A stretch of 64,000 nucleotides of DNA from Saccoglossus kowalevskii. Taxonomy: Eukaryota > Hemichordata > Enteropneusta > Harrimaniidae. Below, piece by piece: positions 10,314 through 23,260 of this stretch (the first letter of the stretch is position 1; each line of letters begins with the position of its first letter). The notes beneath the pieces were generated by a model that was given only the letters and a program-made list of their open reading frames with translations, had not been told where the DNA came from and did not search any database. The position numbers and the translations under genes are program-made. The stretch covers positions 620,173-684,172 of the forward strand of contig NW_003108087.1 of NCBI RefSeq assembly GCF_000003605.2, given 5' to 3'.

Positions 10314-12906
10314 CACAACGAATTTAGAATATTTTTATCTTTATTTTGTAATCACTCGCGAGATAATATATCACACATTAAAACTGCGCGCGAAGCACGT
10401 ATTTTTGAAAATCAGCGAATTGCTTGTGAAAACGGCCAGAATAGAATTATACTAAACAAAGTGATGTGCATTACGTTGCACCGTGATAGTGCATTGTCCG
10501 GCTAATCGTCAATTTTCGAAAGACGCCTCGCCGCCACAAACAAGCTCTAAACACTGCTGTGAAAATTAAAACCGCGAAGTGAGAACACCGAAATACCGCG
10601 ATTGTCAAATTGACTATAAACCCAACTTGCTTGTAACAGGAAGGCTAAATAAATAATCTTCGATTTAGTGAGGTGTTTATTTTATGGGATTGCAGTCGCA
10701 CATTTGGCGGTATTCCACTTCAAATCTGTTGTACGTGCTCTGAATATTAGGACGGAACTCGGCACACCTACTCAGCAGTCTGCGTCATTAATTACTTGTC
10801 TCTTAAAGAAGTTCAAGGCCTAGTAGTGTCCATCGCAAGTATTGTCCATTTCTCGTTTTTTTAACCGAAACAAACGTTCTAAACATTTATGATTCGCACT
10901 AAATGATCACAAAAACTGGGAACTTTGTTCTTCGGGCTTACAAATAGGAATAGAGCAACTCCCCTAAAGAGTTCGATTTATTGATCGCATTTGCATATTT
11001 CAAATATAAAATTGTTGTTGTTGATATATTCACAGCGTGCTATAAATTCGGTTTAAAATACAAACTTGTATCCAGAAAATAACTCAATAATTTAAAACTG
11101 ATATTAAACGTGCGCCATATTTTTAATCACGTGATACCGATTACATTTTTCACCGCACGGGATTAACGACACAAGCACGTGATTATACAGCAGGAAGACG
11201 CAAATACGCAATTCTATGTCATGTTATAAATTGACTTGAAATAACTCGATGTACCATCGCAGTTTCATTACAGTCGGCATTAAATCGAGAAGAGGGAGAG
11301 TGCCGCCGTTTTCAGTAAAAGCTGTTGAGACGATATAATCCCAGGCGACCGGACATAGCGAACGGGCTAATACGACACTGTTACAAACCAATCAAAAGTT
11401 AATGCACTGCGAAATATATGATCTTGCTACTAAACGACTCGGAAATAATCGACTTCGTCCGAATAAATCCCAATAGAGCTCTTAGGAGTTAAGCCAACGC
11501 AGCCTAGTGAATCAACAAAATTGTTATAGGCATCATCGTGTGATTTCAAAGAAGGGAAAATTCGACACATTTAATCTAAACAGAGTTGTCGAAACTGAAT
11601 CATGCTCATGGGGGAGAAGAATTCGGCGGCCAAGAAATGTTGCCTTGCTTTGATTTGCTTGATTCGACTTATCATAACAGTCGAATCCCAGATCTGCAAC
11701 GGACAACCCCAGGGGCATAGACGCATCACGTCGACTGTCTTACCAACAAGAGAAGAACATGACAGTCGAATAAAATATAGCGAATCGATGTATATATCGC
11801 AGACACAAAGACGCCAGAAAGTGACAGCAGCACCTTTTAGTTGACGGATGAGGAAATGAACGTGTTAGTGACAAATTGTAACCTTGGAAACGCCGTCGGG
11901 TAACCATCATTCGTTGGTTTGTCCGTCGCTGTTTTTCCCTGTCACGAATTGACACGTTTAAAGACACTCTCGCGTTTACTTTTAAATTTCAAGACACATT
12001 TCAAAATAATAGTTTAATGATTGAGAGATTTAAAAAAATAGGTTTCACACTAAGTCTTCGAATTTGATTGTAACTCCTCATTTCTCTACGAAGTGAAGAT
12101 CGATGTGTGTTATTTTCATGAAAAGAAACGTTTTTTAAAGCGAAAGTGAAGTTTTTGTTCAAACAACGCGCGCAATTATAAGTACCTGCTTGTTTTTGTA
12201 CGCATGACAATGTCTGTGATGATATAAGTTTATGCAAATAAAGCCCTGGCACTAGCACCATTTAGCTCGCTGATAATAACCGGAAGTCAGAGTCAAAATA
12301 TTGTCCTTCGTATTCACAAATAACAAGTTTTGTGGTCAAAAATATGGTTTCCAGCTGAAATCGAGATTTCTCACCCAGCAATCATGAATAACATTCATCG
12401 CCAATTAATTTGAAATATTCATTTCACAGAAAATAAAAGGTATAAATACGACAATGTAATAGCAATACCGAGGGTTTATGTTCTCTGCGCATGTTGATAC
12501 AATTATCAGGGTTAATACACTGTGCTAGGGTATCCAACGTTAGTCCATTAAATATGCATGCGCCTATGATAAGAAAATACACGAATGCGAGTGACGCACA
12601 GGGAGTAACTAGAACGAATACCGGTTTTAATTTTCAACTCATGAATATTTAATAAGTCAGAGAGAGATGCTATCAAATAATAACAAGACAATCAAAATTC
12701 ACTTATCATTCAATAAATCATGTCATGATGTAAGGTTGGTGGGAAATAGTGTACGCCGGGCTGGTACAACGAGTAATTTTAATCCGAGATTTGTTGGTGC
12801 AGCGCCCTCTATTACCAATTCAAAGCGTTGTGCGTTCAAGTTGTTTCGCACGGTCGTATTGGCGATGACGGAACTGGGTGTGATAATGGGCGCGATGGAA
12901 TGCTAA
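10313..12906. other. Region around the centre of the inverted duplication
   Basis: Holds the possible peptide ORF at 11602-11844 and a CTCF-like GCAGCGCCCTCTATTACC at 12799-12816. The mirror axis implied by the two repeated block pairs falls at about 12.47-12.67 kb. I see no hairpin or spacer that marks it. Confidence 0.45.
11602..11844 (+). CDS. Possible small secreted peptide, unidentified
   Basis: An 80-residue ORF. It begins with a basic stretch (GEKNSAAKK), then a hydrophobic stretch (CCLALICLIRLIITV) and a plausible cleavage region near residues 28-30. It therefore resembles a signal peptide, though the hydrophobic core is broken by one Arg. Dibasic pairs follow at GHRR and QRRQK, as in processed peptide precursors. 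No family is recognised, and overlapping minus-strand frames are also open. Intronless ORFs this short are common by chance. Confidence 0.2.
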   Translation: MLMGEKNSAAKKCCLALICLIRLIITVESQICNGQPQGHRRITSTVLPTREEHDSRIKYSESMYISQTQRRQKVTAAPFS

Positions 12907-12913
12907 GCGTCGT

Positions 12914-12985
12914 GGGGAGGTGGCTTAGTGGTAATTACGCTTATCAGCGATAGTGACACAACGACAGTATTCGAGTCTAGATCTA
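12914..12985 (+). repeat. Degenerate tRNA-like sequence (SINE head or tRNA pseudogene)
   Basis: TGGCTTAGTGG (12921-12931) resembles a pol III A box. About 40 nt later ATTCGAGTC (about 12970-12978) resembles a B box with its first base changed. The arms do not fold into a sound cloverleaf, so it is not a working tRNA gene. Confidence 0.35.
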
Positions 12986-15900
12986 AAGGCTTTTAGGTTC
13001 TTCAAAATCAAATAGTTTAAACTGAGTTCTCTATTTTGCCTATATTCTGGCGACTGTATGTGACGCAACTCAGCAGACTGCATTAACATAACGAGTTAAA
13101 GATAACAATGTCGAAAACGTATTTCATAATAGTGTACCCACTGGATTTAACGTTCAATTTGTTTTCTATTTTTTTTTGGAGGGGGGGCATCGACGTTTTT
13201 TCATAGAAATATTCTGCCAAGGTCAAAACAACGACAAAAGACTTCCTGTGAAATATGATTTAAAATTTTAGCGGACAAAAACTGAACTGATGTGCGGGAC
13301 AAAATGTCAAATTGTCAAGTGACGTGGTTCTTTCATAGACTTGCTCACAATATATAATTAATACAACACTATAAACTGAATAAAAGCCGTTTTATGTTCA
13401 TGGTTTAATAAATAGTGTTAGGCTGAACTCAAAACGCCGGAACAGCTGACAATCGCGGCGGTGGATTGTTATTCGTATTTGGATTTACTGCACTCAGTTT
13501 TCCAGTTAGATGCAGTAAATATATGTGATACATTTTGAGGAAACATTTTGTTTTCATGCGTTGTCGGCATTTTTATTGATGACGCCAAATTAAATGATTT
13601 TGTTTCAATCCACGGACAATTTCTCCTTTGATACGATTGCCATATATTAAGGTTTAAAATGTGCAATTTGGATTACTGTCTGTGTGTGTTAATATCTCTT
13701 TTCTTTGTTTCATGTCGATAAACAGACATGAATGAGAATTTTCGTTAACTCAAATAATGTACAAAACAGCATTAGTTTGGTGACACTCATGACAAGGGGC
13801 GAACAATACGCATGCGCTCCAAATTACTGGTACATACTATAATTCCATACATGTGCACATTCGACACCAAGCACACCCATAAACACAATACGACAATCCT
13901 ACGTACTACATTGCCTTAGTTTCCTACTGGCCATAAACGGGGGCGTTCGTTCTTCTAACTGGGGGGGTCGTAGCTCGGGTCATTCCACTATGCCGGGAAA
14001 ATACCACACTACAATCACCGTATACTAAAATGCTGCCTGAACTAAAAAAATCTGCGTTTATTCAAATTTCGTAAAGATTTTAAGAAATCCATGGAAGATC
14101 TAAATATTAATATTGCGATAAGCTATTCTACGTCGAATCCAATTTGGTCGTTCGGTATCCTAGCCAGCGGGTGTGTTTAGTTCAACTTTAAAAGAAACGT
14201 TTCAATATCCTTCAAGCTTAAGCTGCAAGGCAACATATGAATATTTCAACTGCAGAAAATTACCATGTGTATGATCGAATACGTTTGCCTGGGAGGGTAG
14301 CAAAACTTGCGTAGCAAATGAGGTCCGATCCGTTATATATTATTGGATCGAACTGGATAAAAAAAAGACGAAATTGCATCGATAGTTTATCATATTCGCT
14401 GCATCAATACATGGTTATCCCACAATTGTTGTCTTCGACTGAAAATAGTGCTAGCGACCGCGACAATTAAAATGAACGAGAGTTTTGTTTTATTCCCTGT
14501 ATCATAACTAGGGGACACATAAACTGTATAACAAGTCTAGTTCATAAACCGATAACATTTTCTCTGAAATTGATGCACGATGAACAGTCCCGGTGATACC
14601 AGAGTACACCGCCCGCTATCGACAGTACCTAAATCTTATTTTCGGGAATCATGGAAAGAGAAATAACAAACCAATTTTTTTAAAGCCATTTTTCGCGCAG
14701 AAACTATTAGTACATGAGATTGGCACTAATGAAACTTAAACTAAGCGTCACAGGGTTCGACTATAGCGTGTATTTTTTACGATGCATGATTCTGTAATCA
14801 TATTTTAATCTCTCGATATTGTGGTCCCCCAGACAGTAGTTACACTCCATATAGGGTTGGTGCACTGTCCGGAAGACTGGCGCCAGTGTTAAGTGAAACA
14901 TATCAGCCAACCAGCGATCAGGCTACAAAAATTTAATATTGAAGTTTATTGTCCGACGAATATGTATTCTTAGTATTACCGCCTGTCGAGTTTGAGCTTT
15001 CCTATTTCCGCTTCTTACCAGTGTGTTGTCAATTTCATGACGTTGGGCACTAGATATCATTGAAAAGAGATGAAAAGAACGCAATCGTCAAAACAAAAGT
15101 CGCAGGCGCCTAGAAATTGTTTTATAGAACGTTTGTTGATTTTCACGGAATCAATTAACTAAAAAAAATAAAATAAAAAAAGTGTGTTCGCTACCACAAC
15201 GTACGCTACTGGCAGCTTAAAATCTCAGTACGCGGAACGGAATGATGGACGATCGGATGCGGAATTAAGGTCAACGACCTACGATGTTGTGACGATGCCA
15301 TTTATCCGTCAGTGGTGACGTCACAGCAGCTTTCAAGATAAGATAATTAATCTGGGTTTTCCATCATCCCTGACCATCCCAGTCACGTGACTAATTCTAC
15401 GTCATGGATGATCAACTTCTTTCACTGATGAACATCGTACACATATCATTGGCGTGGTGTTTTTGTTTTTGTTTTCATTGAAATTACAACTGTTTTTAAA
15501 TATTCGATGCGATTTACAATATTCCACTGAGTAGTACGTATTTGAATCAGATTTTTTTGGGGGGGGGGACCTGAAATACATATATATTTAAATAGCGCTG
15601 GTCGTCTCGCCGCGCATGTGCGACATTCTAGTGTGTTGATAGACAATGATTTTCCCACAATCCAGTGCGCTTTGCTAATGAAATCACAAGTACGAGTTTT
15701 GTCCTAGGCGCCACTTACACTAATTACCGCCGGCGACTCCTTCGATACCTTCCAATCACAAAAAAAAAATACCTAAGTATAGCTTAGTAACGTCTCATTT
15801 TGCACTCGTTGGTGTGGCAACGGCCAGAATCGCCATCTTTGTTTATATGAGACTCATATCTCGCGCATGCGTGAGGCGAGGACCACCGCCCTTCACTAAA

Positions 15901-17357
15901 AAAAACTCACAAAATCAAAGCTACCAGCCAGACCTTTGTGATGTCGCTGGTTGCATCTAGAGGGCAGTGTAACGCGTGACCGTTTTTTTTACTGTGCACT
16001 GTTTTGCATCGTTAGGTTTCAATCGTATTTGATGTCATTCGCCGAAGATCTGTCAAATATTAATGAGATAAAATTAAAATATCTACCATATATATTTCTT
16101 AATTTACCATATCCACGTATTGTCTAGACTCGATCCGTATTTCTATTGGAGCCCAAGCGACAGTTATGAATAATGAATGAAATCATTTGAACCATAGAGG
16201 TAGCCTATTTATATACAGTTTCGGTAATTATAGTCACCTCTATATATTACAAGTACTGAACCAATTATTGCAGTATGTTCAATTTTTCAATCCCTCAAAA
16301 GAAGACAAAAACGCGTATATTATATTAATTTGGAAGTAGTTGGACGGACGGACCACGGAGGACGGCTATACGATTCACTATCGATGTCGTTTCTCACCAC
16401 ATCAGAAAATGTATCTTTCTTAAACATATCGACGTCGAGGTCATTGTAGAGAACTGTGCAGTGTCTGGTGTTTTTGTTTAGGCTTTCTTCAAATAGTGAC
16501 TTCTCAGTCGCGAATTGATTGACCTCAAAAAGAGTTTCCGGAGAAGCGACATTGCACTACGTTGAACCAATTGTCATAAGTGTTCTGATCATTTGCTAAA
16601 ACCAGACAGACATTTTTTATATTATTACGAATCGAAGGATTCAGAGTATATAAATAAATATAAGGCCAAGTACACTGGTGACGTCGAAAACAAATGCTTT
16701 CCTCAATGTTTTCCTTTACTTCTGTAAATACGATCGCATTAATGGGCAATACTCGCTGCATTGCAGTATCGATAATCGTATATTTGCTTTGCGCTACAAT
16801 TATCTATAACACAGTTTCTATATATGGTCTCGCGGTACGAATTATCTTCCTAGAAATCGTGGGACTGTGCGTTTAATTCGTCATACATGTAATGAAATGT
16901 TCGTAGCTACCAAAGACCCATTTCACGTGTATGTGTCTGTCTGTGACCGTCCGTAGCTTAGACTCCGACTAATGCGATGCTACAGGAAAGTTTACCAGGC
17001 GTGAAACTGGTGCGGTTAAATCCATTTAAAGGTGGCACGGAGATAATACGTGTACTAATCTCGGTGGAATAGACAACTGCTTAATCACAACGGTCTTCCT
17101 CGTCAGATTTTGGTGTTACAGAGGATTAGGTGGGCAATCAGAGTACATTGGTATTATTTATTAGCAATAACTTATTTGGTTTGAATCCCAAGGCAGTTCT
17201 TAGTTTTTTGTAAAACCAATTTCAAAAGCAGTATCGCTAATTACATATCTGTGTCTCAGAAAACCAAACACAATCACGCTCAGTCAATGTTGTCGCAAGA
17301 AAACAAAAATAAATACTTATTTTTTTCAGTCAATTATTTTGGTGATCGACTTATTAG
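12986..17357. other. Intergenic, with a compact motif cluster near 15.3 kb
   Basis: No gene recognised. Contains a T/G run (G run 15559-15568), a CTCF-like word GCATCTAGAGGGCAGTG (15953-15969) and the motif cluster 15316-15392 listed separately. Confidence 0.45.
15316..15392. promoter_or_regulatory. Candidate enhancer: CRE, tandem GATA and palindromic E-box
   Basis: Within 77 bp lie a perfect cAMP-response element TGACGTCA (15316-15323), a tandem GATA site AGATAAGATAA (15336-15346) followed by TTAA, and the 12-bp palindrome AGTCACGTGACT (15381-15392), which contains the CACGTG E-box. The motifs are seen directly; enhancer function is inference. Confidence 0.3.
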
Positions 17358-17482
17358 AACAAGTACTCTAATTTTCCAATCTCGATAATTATTTCTAGAT
17401 TACCTGGAGATATCTAGTAATTAATCCATTATTAGATGGCTACTTAAATATTGTTCGCGGCTCCCTCAGGTACCGGATTATC
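17358..17482 (+). repeat. Second conserved block, copy B of inverted pair
   Basis: Partner of 7864-7987 in opposite orientation. Together with the 319-bp pair it forms a nested mirror-image arrangement (6.3 / 7.9 // 17.4 / 18.5 kb). Confidence 0.85.
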
Positions 17483-18342
17483 CGTCGCTTCTTCAACCTA
17501 CAAAATGATATATTTTATTTCCAAAGAAATAACACATTCCAGGCCAAAATCTGCGAGATTGGAAGTTGTTTACTTATTCGTCCTTAAAAGCGGCGGGTAT
17601 CCCCGTACGAATGATAAAACATCTTCCCTCCGGCGTTCCCACACACTGTGTGGAGTAGAGAGAACTTTTGACCAGTGTATAACTTGGGTGGCTTTTTAAA
17701 TAGTGCTGGAGTAATATCCAGCTAATTAAAATTCGGAGAAACATTCGCTACGGAAAAGGTTACCGGCACAACTGCATCTCCCGTTGTCCCACAAAACATC
17801 GTAGCAGTACTAGTAATACGGAGTAGTTTTACACTATCCACGAATCCACGAGTTACTATTAATAAATCAACACCGTTTAAAATGGCTACAAAATAAAAGC
17901 TGAGACGCGTGACCAGAACGCAGAATGTGAATGAAAGAAATTCCCATGGAAAGTAAGAGCCCGTGACCCTCATTGTGAGTTTGACGACCAGTAATTATTA
18001 TTCAGATCCTGCGACAATGATGACGTGAAACGTTCAACCTGCGCAACGGTCTCTGGTAACGCGTCATGGTCTGTTCCCCAAAATATGCCGGATCTGGACT
18101 CGACTTGTTCCGCAACATTAGAAATTCATAACTGTCGTCGGCAATTGCAACCACGTGATAAGCAGTGATGACGAGCCTAAGATGGCGAAAATACCATGGT
18201 TCAAAGCTTTTTTTTTTTTTTTACAATTTTGAGTTGAATGTCCCGACAACGGTCCACAGATGGTTGGTATGTCATTAAAGTGTATCCCAAGGCCGTGTGG
18301 GACGATTGAGGCATAGGAGGCAGGGCGCGGCATTCTTTTTAG
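17483..18342. other. Diverged arm sequence between blocks B2 and B1
   Basis: No gene recognised. Includes a T15 run at 18208-18222. Confidence 0.5.
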
Positions 18343-18661
18343 GGGGACAGATGTGGAGGAACTGTTCGTTAATTATCCACTCCAATTCTCAACACATTTC
18401 AAGCATGCTATATTTGATAACCGCTTTTCATAACTAATTTTAAACACACAATGCTGTATTTCTATGGTGATTAATTTCATTCTGGCATCAATTCTCTAGT
18501 CGATACTCCTCAGTGGGCTGACTTTTGTGACTCCAGATTATACACACATTAGACTTTTCTGTTTTTTGTCTGATCCTGATTATCTAATTATTTAATTGAC
18601 AAATCCTGCGGATTAAGTGATTAAGCTCAATAGAGATTCCAGCTCGCCACCTGCCTTGTTC
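18343..18661 (-). repeat. 319-bp conserved block, copy B of inverted pair
   Basis: Minus-strand copy of 6278-6596, differing at about four positions. Outside it the two arms share only short words in the same order: GTCGGG, GCATGCGTG, then the X-box core TACCATGG. This argues for a longer ancestral duplication rather than insertion of an isolated element. Confidence 0.9.
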
Positions 18662-18753
18662 TTCTATGAATTCCCGCTCAACCCGACTCTCTTTAAAATA
18701 AACACGCATGCACGAACTCCGTCTCTTTATCTTTCCCATAAATAAAAATGCTA

Positions 18754-18767
18754 GTATCCATGGTAAC
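18754..18767 (-). promoter_or_regulatory. RFX X-box-like motif beside duplicated block B
   Basis: Read on the minus strand this is GTTACCATGGATAC, 93 bp outside the 319-bp block copy B. It corresponds to 6186-6199 beside copy A. Confidence 0.45.
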
Positions 18768-19659
18768 TCTGGCAATGTTTGCGTAGATACACGAGGCAGA
18801 TTGAGACTGTTAAATTAATACAAAGTCATTTATTTATTTCAAATTTACACTTTCTGTTCATACCTGATGTTTGCGTAAAATAAAATTAATTGGGGTATTA
18901 TCGAGCATAATTACATATATAGAACAAGCATCTCGCCGGATAATTAATCGGGGAATTAGGGACACTTGTTTATTGTCCATTTACACTAAAATTATTTTAA
19001 CTTTTTTTCTTTTTCATGATTGAAAACGAACACGCGTAATTGTTGGAACGACACACATTGTGTAATTTGTCATGCCCAACAATATAACAATGACCCTCGT
19101 TGTTTCGAACATTGTCGTTTGGCATTGAATACTCGCGTACAACGCTGCCACGTTGAAACAAACACAACAATATACGTACTTTCACTCGGTGTGCTAGGCT
19201 GTGCAAACACGGATTGAAAGAGAATTCCCTGGGTGACAAGTTTGAGAACAAACAGCATGGATGTAAGGTTACAGTTGAACTTGAACCGTTTCTTGAAGTA
19301 CGCGCACGCGGAACAGCGTATCAAGAATAATTAGTTGAATACCATATGTTTGCGTACGAGGACTGATTAAGATGATAATTTCCATGGCAACCATTTGAGT
19401 GACTCCGGGAAATATCGGCGATACTAAAAATGTGTGTTTACATTTCAATTTTCCCTTGTCTATATCACTTCTTCATTTCTTGTTAGATGATTCCCGGTAT
19501 TTAAAAACCGTGTAGAACTACTCCAATTTGAGATAAACAAACCCAAACACCCGTCGCTTGACATTTATACGCCGTGGCTGTGTGTCACATACGTAAAGCA
19601 TCAAACTACACGGATCTAACAATGAATTAATTTCTTCCACAATCTTGCCTCCACGAGGA

Positions 19660-19770
19660 AATCTGATTAGCCCCGGGGTCGACACATTGAACTTATAGGA
19701 TGATTACATTTCTCTGAGAAAATCGTGGTTTCAATTCTCGCTCTGATCCCGTCGGTGTGACAAGGATGCC
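19660..19770 (+). repeat. Probable tRNA-derived SINE fragment
   Basis: A B-box-like GGTTTCAATTC (around 19728-19738) is followed by CGCTCTGATCCCGTCGGTGTGA. This resembles the stretch that often follows the tRNA part of animal SINEs ('...TCCCGGCTCTGA...GTGTG...'). A possible anticodon-stem-like TTTCTCTGAGAAA lies about 20 nt before it. Assignment is by pattern only; the A box is weak. Confidence 0.4.
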
Positions 19771-21630
19771 AAGATGCGTATTGATAGCGCCCACTCTCGG
19801 TGTTGTCTCATTCTCATCTCTCAGTTTTTTCATCGGTGCTACTACCGTGCTTTTGGTTTGGGGTCAGTAGGTTGGGGCTGCAAGGATAGTTTCCAATCAC
19901 GTACTCGTCAGACTCGTGCTAGCGTAGTTACTCTAGACGCTATTATTAAAAAACTCTTTTAGTTTTCCTGGGACCTGCGTTTAATCCCGTGCAATCATTT
20001 ATTTGTAAAGTTGTTTTTAAGTTCCAACCTTCGGGTTAATGCAACATAATTCTAGAGGGCGTAGCCTTGGTATTGTATGTTTTTATAAATGAAAAAGAAA
20101 TTGTAGCATTTTACTCCATTTGTATAAATATTTATAAATTTCCAACGGCACTGAATCCAACCAGCCAATCAACGAGCGCAGTTCGCAATGACGTCAATTG
20201 AAAATGTTCGAATATAATTCCATCGGCCAATAGAAACCTTTCGTTCAGTTTGAAATGTATGGGTTTGTTGTTTCGATAGCACATGAGCAATATTAATTGC
20301 CATAATGTGTATATCCACGACAGCCTCCCCTGTGACGTATGAAGAACAATCATAAAAGAGCAGACATGTTTTATTCTATATAGAAGATGTTTCACGCTTA
20401 ATTGGACACCGGCGACTTAAGTAATATATGCATTGTGTATAAGAATACGACACAGAAAAATTACTCCGTTACGTTTATTGGTTTAATATACACCGAAAAG
20501 GGAAAAGATTTTGGCACTTGCCAATGCAACCAAATATGGTTTATTTTACCACCTTCTGCTTGAGTTTGACGTGAAATACTTACGGCGTCATGTTATTATG
20601 CAATATGAAGTGGGAAAAAAACGATTTTTTTTTTGCGTGGAGTCGTTTCCACTTGAACACTCGTCTCGTGTAAGATATCGAATAGCACTGTTGCGTGCTT
20701 TGGGACGAGATGCTCGTATATTTTGAGTCAATAGACACGACACAGATCACTATTATTTTTTCTTTGTGAAACGAACACGAACCGGTAAATACGACATTTT
20801 GTATCGAATATTAGCGCCACATGTACATTTCGTATGCAACACCATCTGCCGACAACAAAATGGTTTGCCGCCAGTGGATCCCATAATCCTCCGTGTCGTG
20901 ACGTTGCATGGTAACCAATTTACGACGGAAGACCATTCTAATTTAGATATTTTTTTTTACTTTCGGAGATATTTTGACTTTCATTTCAATTCTTTATTAA
21001 CTGTTTACTTCATCAAATTGTTCGAACCATATCCAATCCTGTGACTCCAGTCGGACCGTAGAAACGGTTTCTGGTCTGTGCCTTGTTTGCGATAAAACTG
21101 TATTACCATGACAACTAAAGCACCGAAATATTTTGAATTTTAAAGCTCGTTTTAAGCAACACGATAACACTATTCAATACTCGCCCAACCCCGGGATCCA
21201 TTCAAAAATGCCCTAACAGCTTATCTCTGCATTTCGATATTTTGTCCCCGGTACCGTGAGGTATCCGTCATAATGTCTTTCTGAAATAGGGATCAATATT
21301 TTAAATTTTATCAAAAATAAGCTGTATACACTATGGAGCAATGTTCTACCCAATACATCAATACTAGAGCGTCAACATGTTATAAAAGCCCCTTAGAATC
21401 TCACATGGCTCAACACAACCGATCAAACGCTATTAAGAAAAGGCTGGTATTCATTACCATCAACATAAGTGGCACGTTTGAGTTATACTAGCACAAATTC
21501 AAATACATATGCACCACTAACAAGCAGAAAATGCTATGATGAACCATTTTGGGGGGGGGGGGTCTAAACAGTATTTGAGCATTGGAGGAACTGTGACGTT
21601 GCTCCAATTTGTTTGATTTTAACGAATTCT

Positions 21631-21660
21631 GCCAAGCTCGGCCAAGCTCGGCCAAGCTCT
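21631..21660 (+). repeat. 10-bp tandem repeat, three copies
   Basis: GCCAAGCTCG is repeated three times, the last base of the third copy differing. Confidence 0.9.
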
Positions 21661-21817
21661 CGCACATTGCCGGCTGTTAAACAGACCGGTTTAGATCAAG
21701 TTAGTGACTCAGTTTGATATTTCAGAAATATACGACCGCATTGTAGACACCGTGCGTAGAGGTTCTAGTACATTGTATACATATTTCCATTTGTTTCGAT
21801 CCTTTCGTTGTTAGCAG

Positions 21818-21831
21818 GTTACCATGGCGAC
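21818..21831 (+). promoter_or_regulatory. RFX X-box-like motif
   Basis: GTTACCATGGCGAC, identical over 14 bases to the site at 6186-6199. Confidence 0.45.
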
Positions 21832-23154
21832 TACATCCACAACTATTCGCGGAAGACTGAAATGAATATTGACAGTATATGATATTAAAAGAGTAATATA
21901 TTGCAATGTACATATTATTTCGCAATCGTGAATTTAAGGATCTCCGTCTCTATTGGAATATATACAAGCTACCGAGTCAACCGACCTACTATGTACGCAA
22001 TAAAAAGATCTCGGTCGGTTGTCTCAATTTTCTTATTTTGCTGTTATTTTCCGGAAATCGAGTAATTGTTTTTCCTGTCTACGATGATAACAAGGATACC
22101 AGTGAGGGAATTAGAGAGGGTACAAGGGATCGTAATATGTGTATTTGTCGTGATTCTAATATTTCCAACGTCCGTTTCAGTATCCAATAACGCGTGAATA
22201 TTCACAAAGAGGTGTGTCTCGGCTGGCTCCTGAAATATCCGTTATGTTCAACGGAAACGAACACAGGAACATTATACACTATTATTTTGCTATATACACC
22301 ACGGGTTTTAAAGACGTATTGCGCACGAATGACACTTGTATGTTCGTTTTTGTGTGTCTCTCTTTCTCTTCGGATGTCCGCGCTCACTACTGTAGTAAGG
22401 ATCGTCAAATTCTTTAAATAGTTGTTTTTAACATTGTATCTCGAAGAAGCAACAGCATATGATTTATCGTGAAAGTAAGAAAAAAAATATTTTTTTCAGC
22501 AAAACGATATTCACTCAATACAATACTGAAAACTATAATGCGCATGCGTCTTGGGATAACCTTTATGTTAATTACGGGTAGTTTGTATTATGTTTCATCG
22601 AATCCAGCTAGGTTTATAGAATTTTTTTAATTTTACGATAAATTATACCGGTAGTGTTTTATGTAATAAATAACATTATTTTTTAAATATTATAAACTGA
22701 ATCGTCAAAATGCAGTGGTCATCGTCACGCCAAGTTTAGTCACGAAATGTGTAGCCAGAAACAAAATACATTTTACGGTGTATTAAAAATTCTTCAAAAT
22801 TCTTCAACTCTCTCTCGAATAACACCATTACAAGTTAGTGGATTTTCAGGGCATTGCGTAACAGAAAACAACAAACGCAATGCTACTCGTGAAGGTCAGT
22901 TTCGTGTCACGGTGAAGCATTTATAAATGCCACATCCGGAATCAGTTTTCACTTGTCCAAAACAATAAAGTAAATTTAATTAATACGAGAAGTCTAATAT
23001 GATCACTAATTGAATGATATCATTCTTGAAATGCGATGAATAGGAAAGAAGAATACAAACACAGTGTTTTTACGGAGATTCATCAGAACCAGGAAATGTA
23101 CAATGTGTGTGGCAAGTGGCGTAGGAGCTAAGTCCTTTGAAATGTACAGCCGCC

Positions 23155-23260
23155 ATGCGGCGCGCGTTCAAATTCCATGATATGTATATTTCACGCGTCT
23201 TATACAGTACGTGGGACCCACATCGAACATCACACATCGCAACGACTGAGTGGAATGAAA
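23155..23260 (+). repeat. CG-rich dispersed repeat family, member 1
   Basis: This segment is like 25519-25640, 30902-31000 and, on the minus strand, 27271-27387 and 28341-28460. The shared order is a GCGCGTTCAAATTCC-like word (resembling a pol III B box), about 25 AT-rich bases, an ACGCGT-TATAC-type word, CGTGGGACCCA, then a CGCAACGACTG-like word. Upstream at about 23112 GTGGCAAGTGG resembles an A box. It may be an old tRNA-derived SINE. Open frames through it are not conserved between members. Confidence 0.4.

Larger units (their letters stand above)
18662..23103. other. Intergenic, with X-boxes and small repeats
   Basis: No gene recognised. Holds X-box-like sites at 19378-19391, 21102-21115 and 21818-21831 (GTTACCATGGCGAC, the same 14-mer as at 6186). 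Also a tRNA-like SINE head near 19.7 kb, a 10-bp repeat in three copies at 21631-21660 and a G12 run at 21551-21562. A CTCF-like TCTAGAGGGCGT lies near 20051. Confidence 0.45.

Noticed and set aside
10209-10505. 98-codon + strand ORF with a poly-Asn run
   Set aside because: It is the translation of the (TAA)n microsatellite. The rest of the frame has no domain or splice support.
12914-12985. A working tRNA gene
   Set aside because: A- and B-box-like words are present, but the arms do not form a cloverleaf and the B box is degraded.
21551-21562. G and C homopolymer runs (15559, 21551, 28819, 37685, 47164) as a shared element family
   Set aside because: Apart from the runs, often beside T or A runs, the flanks do not align.
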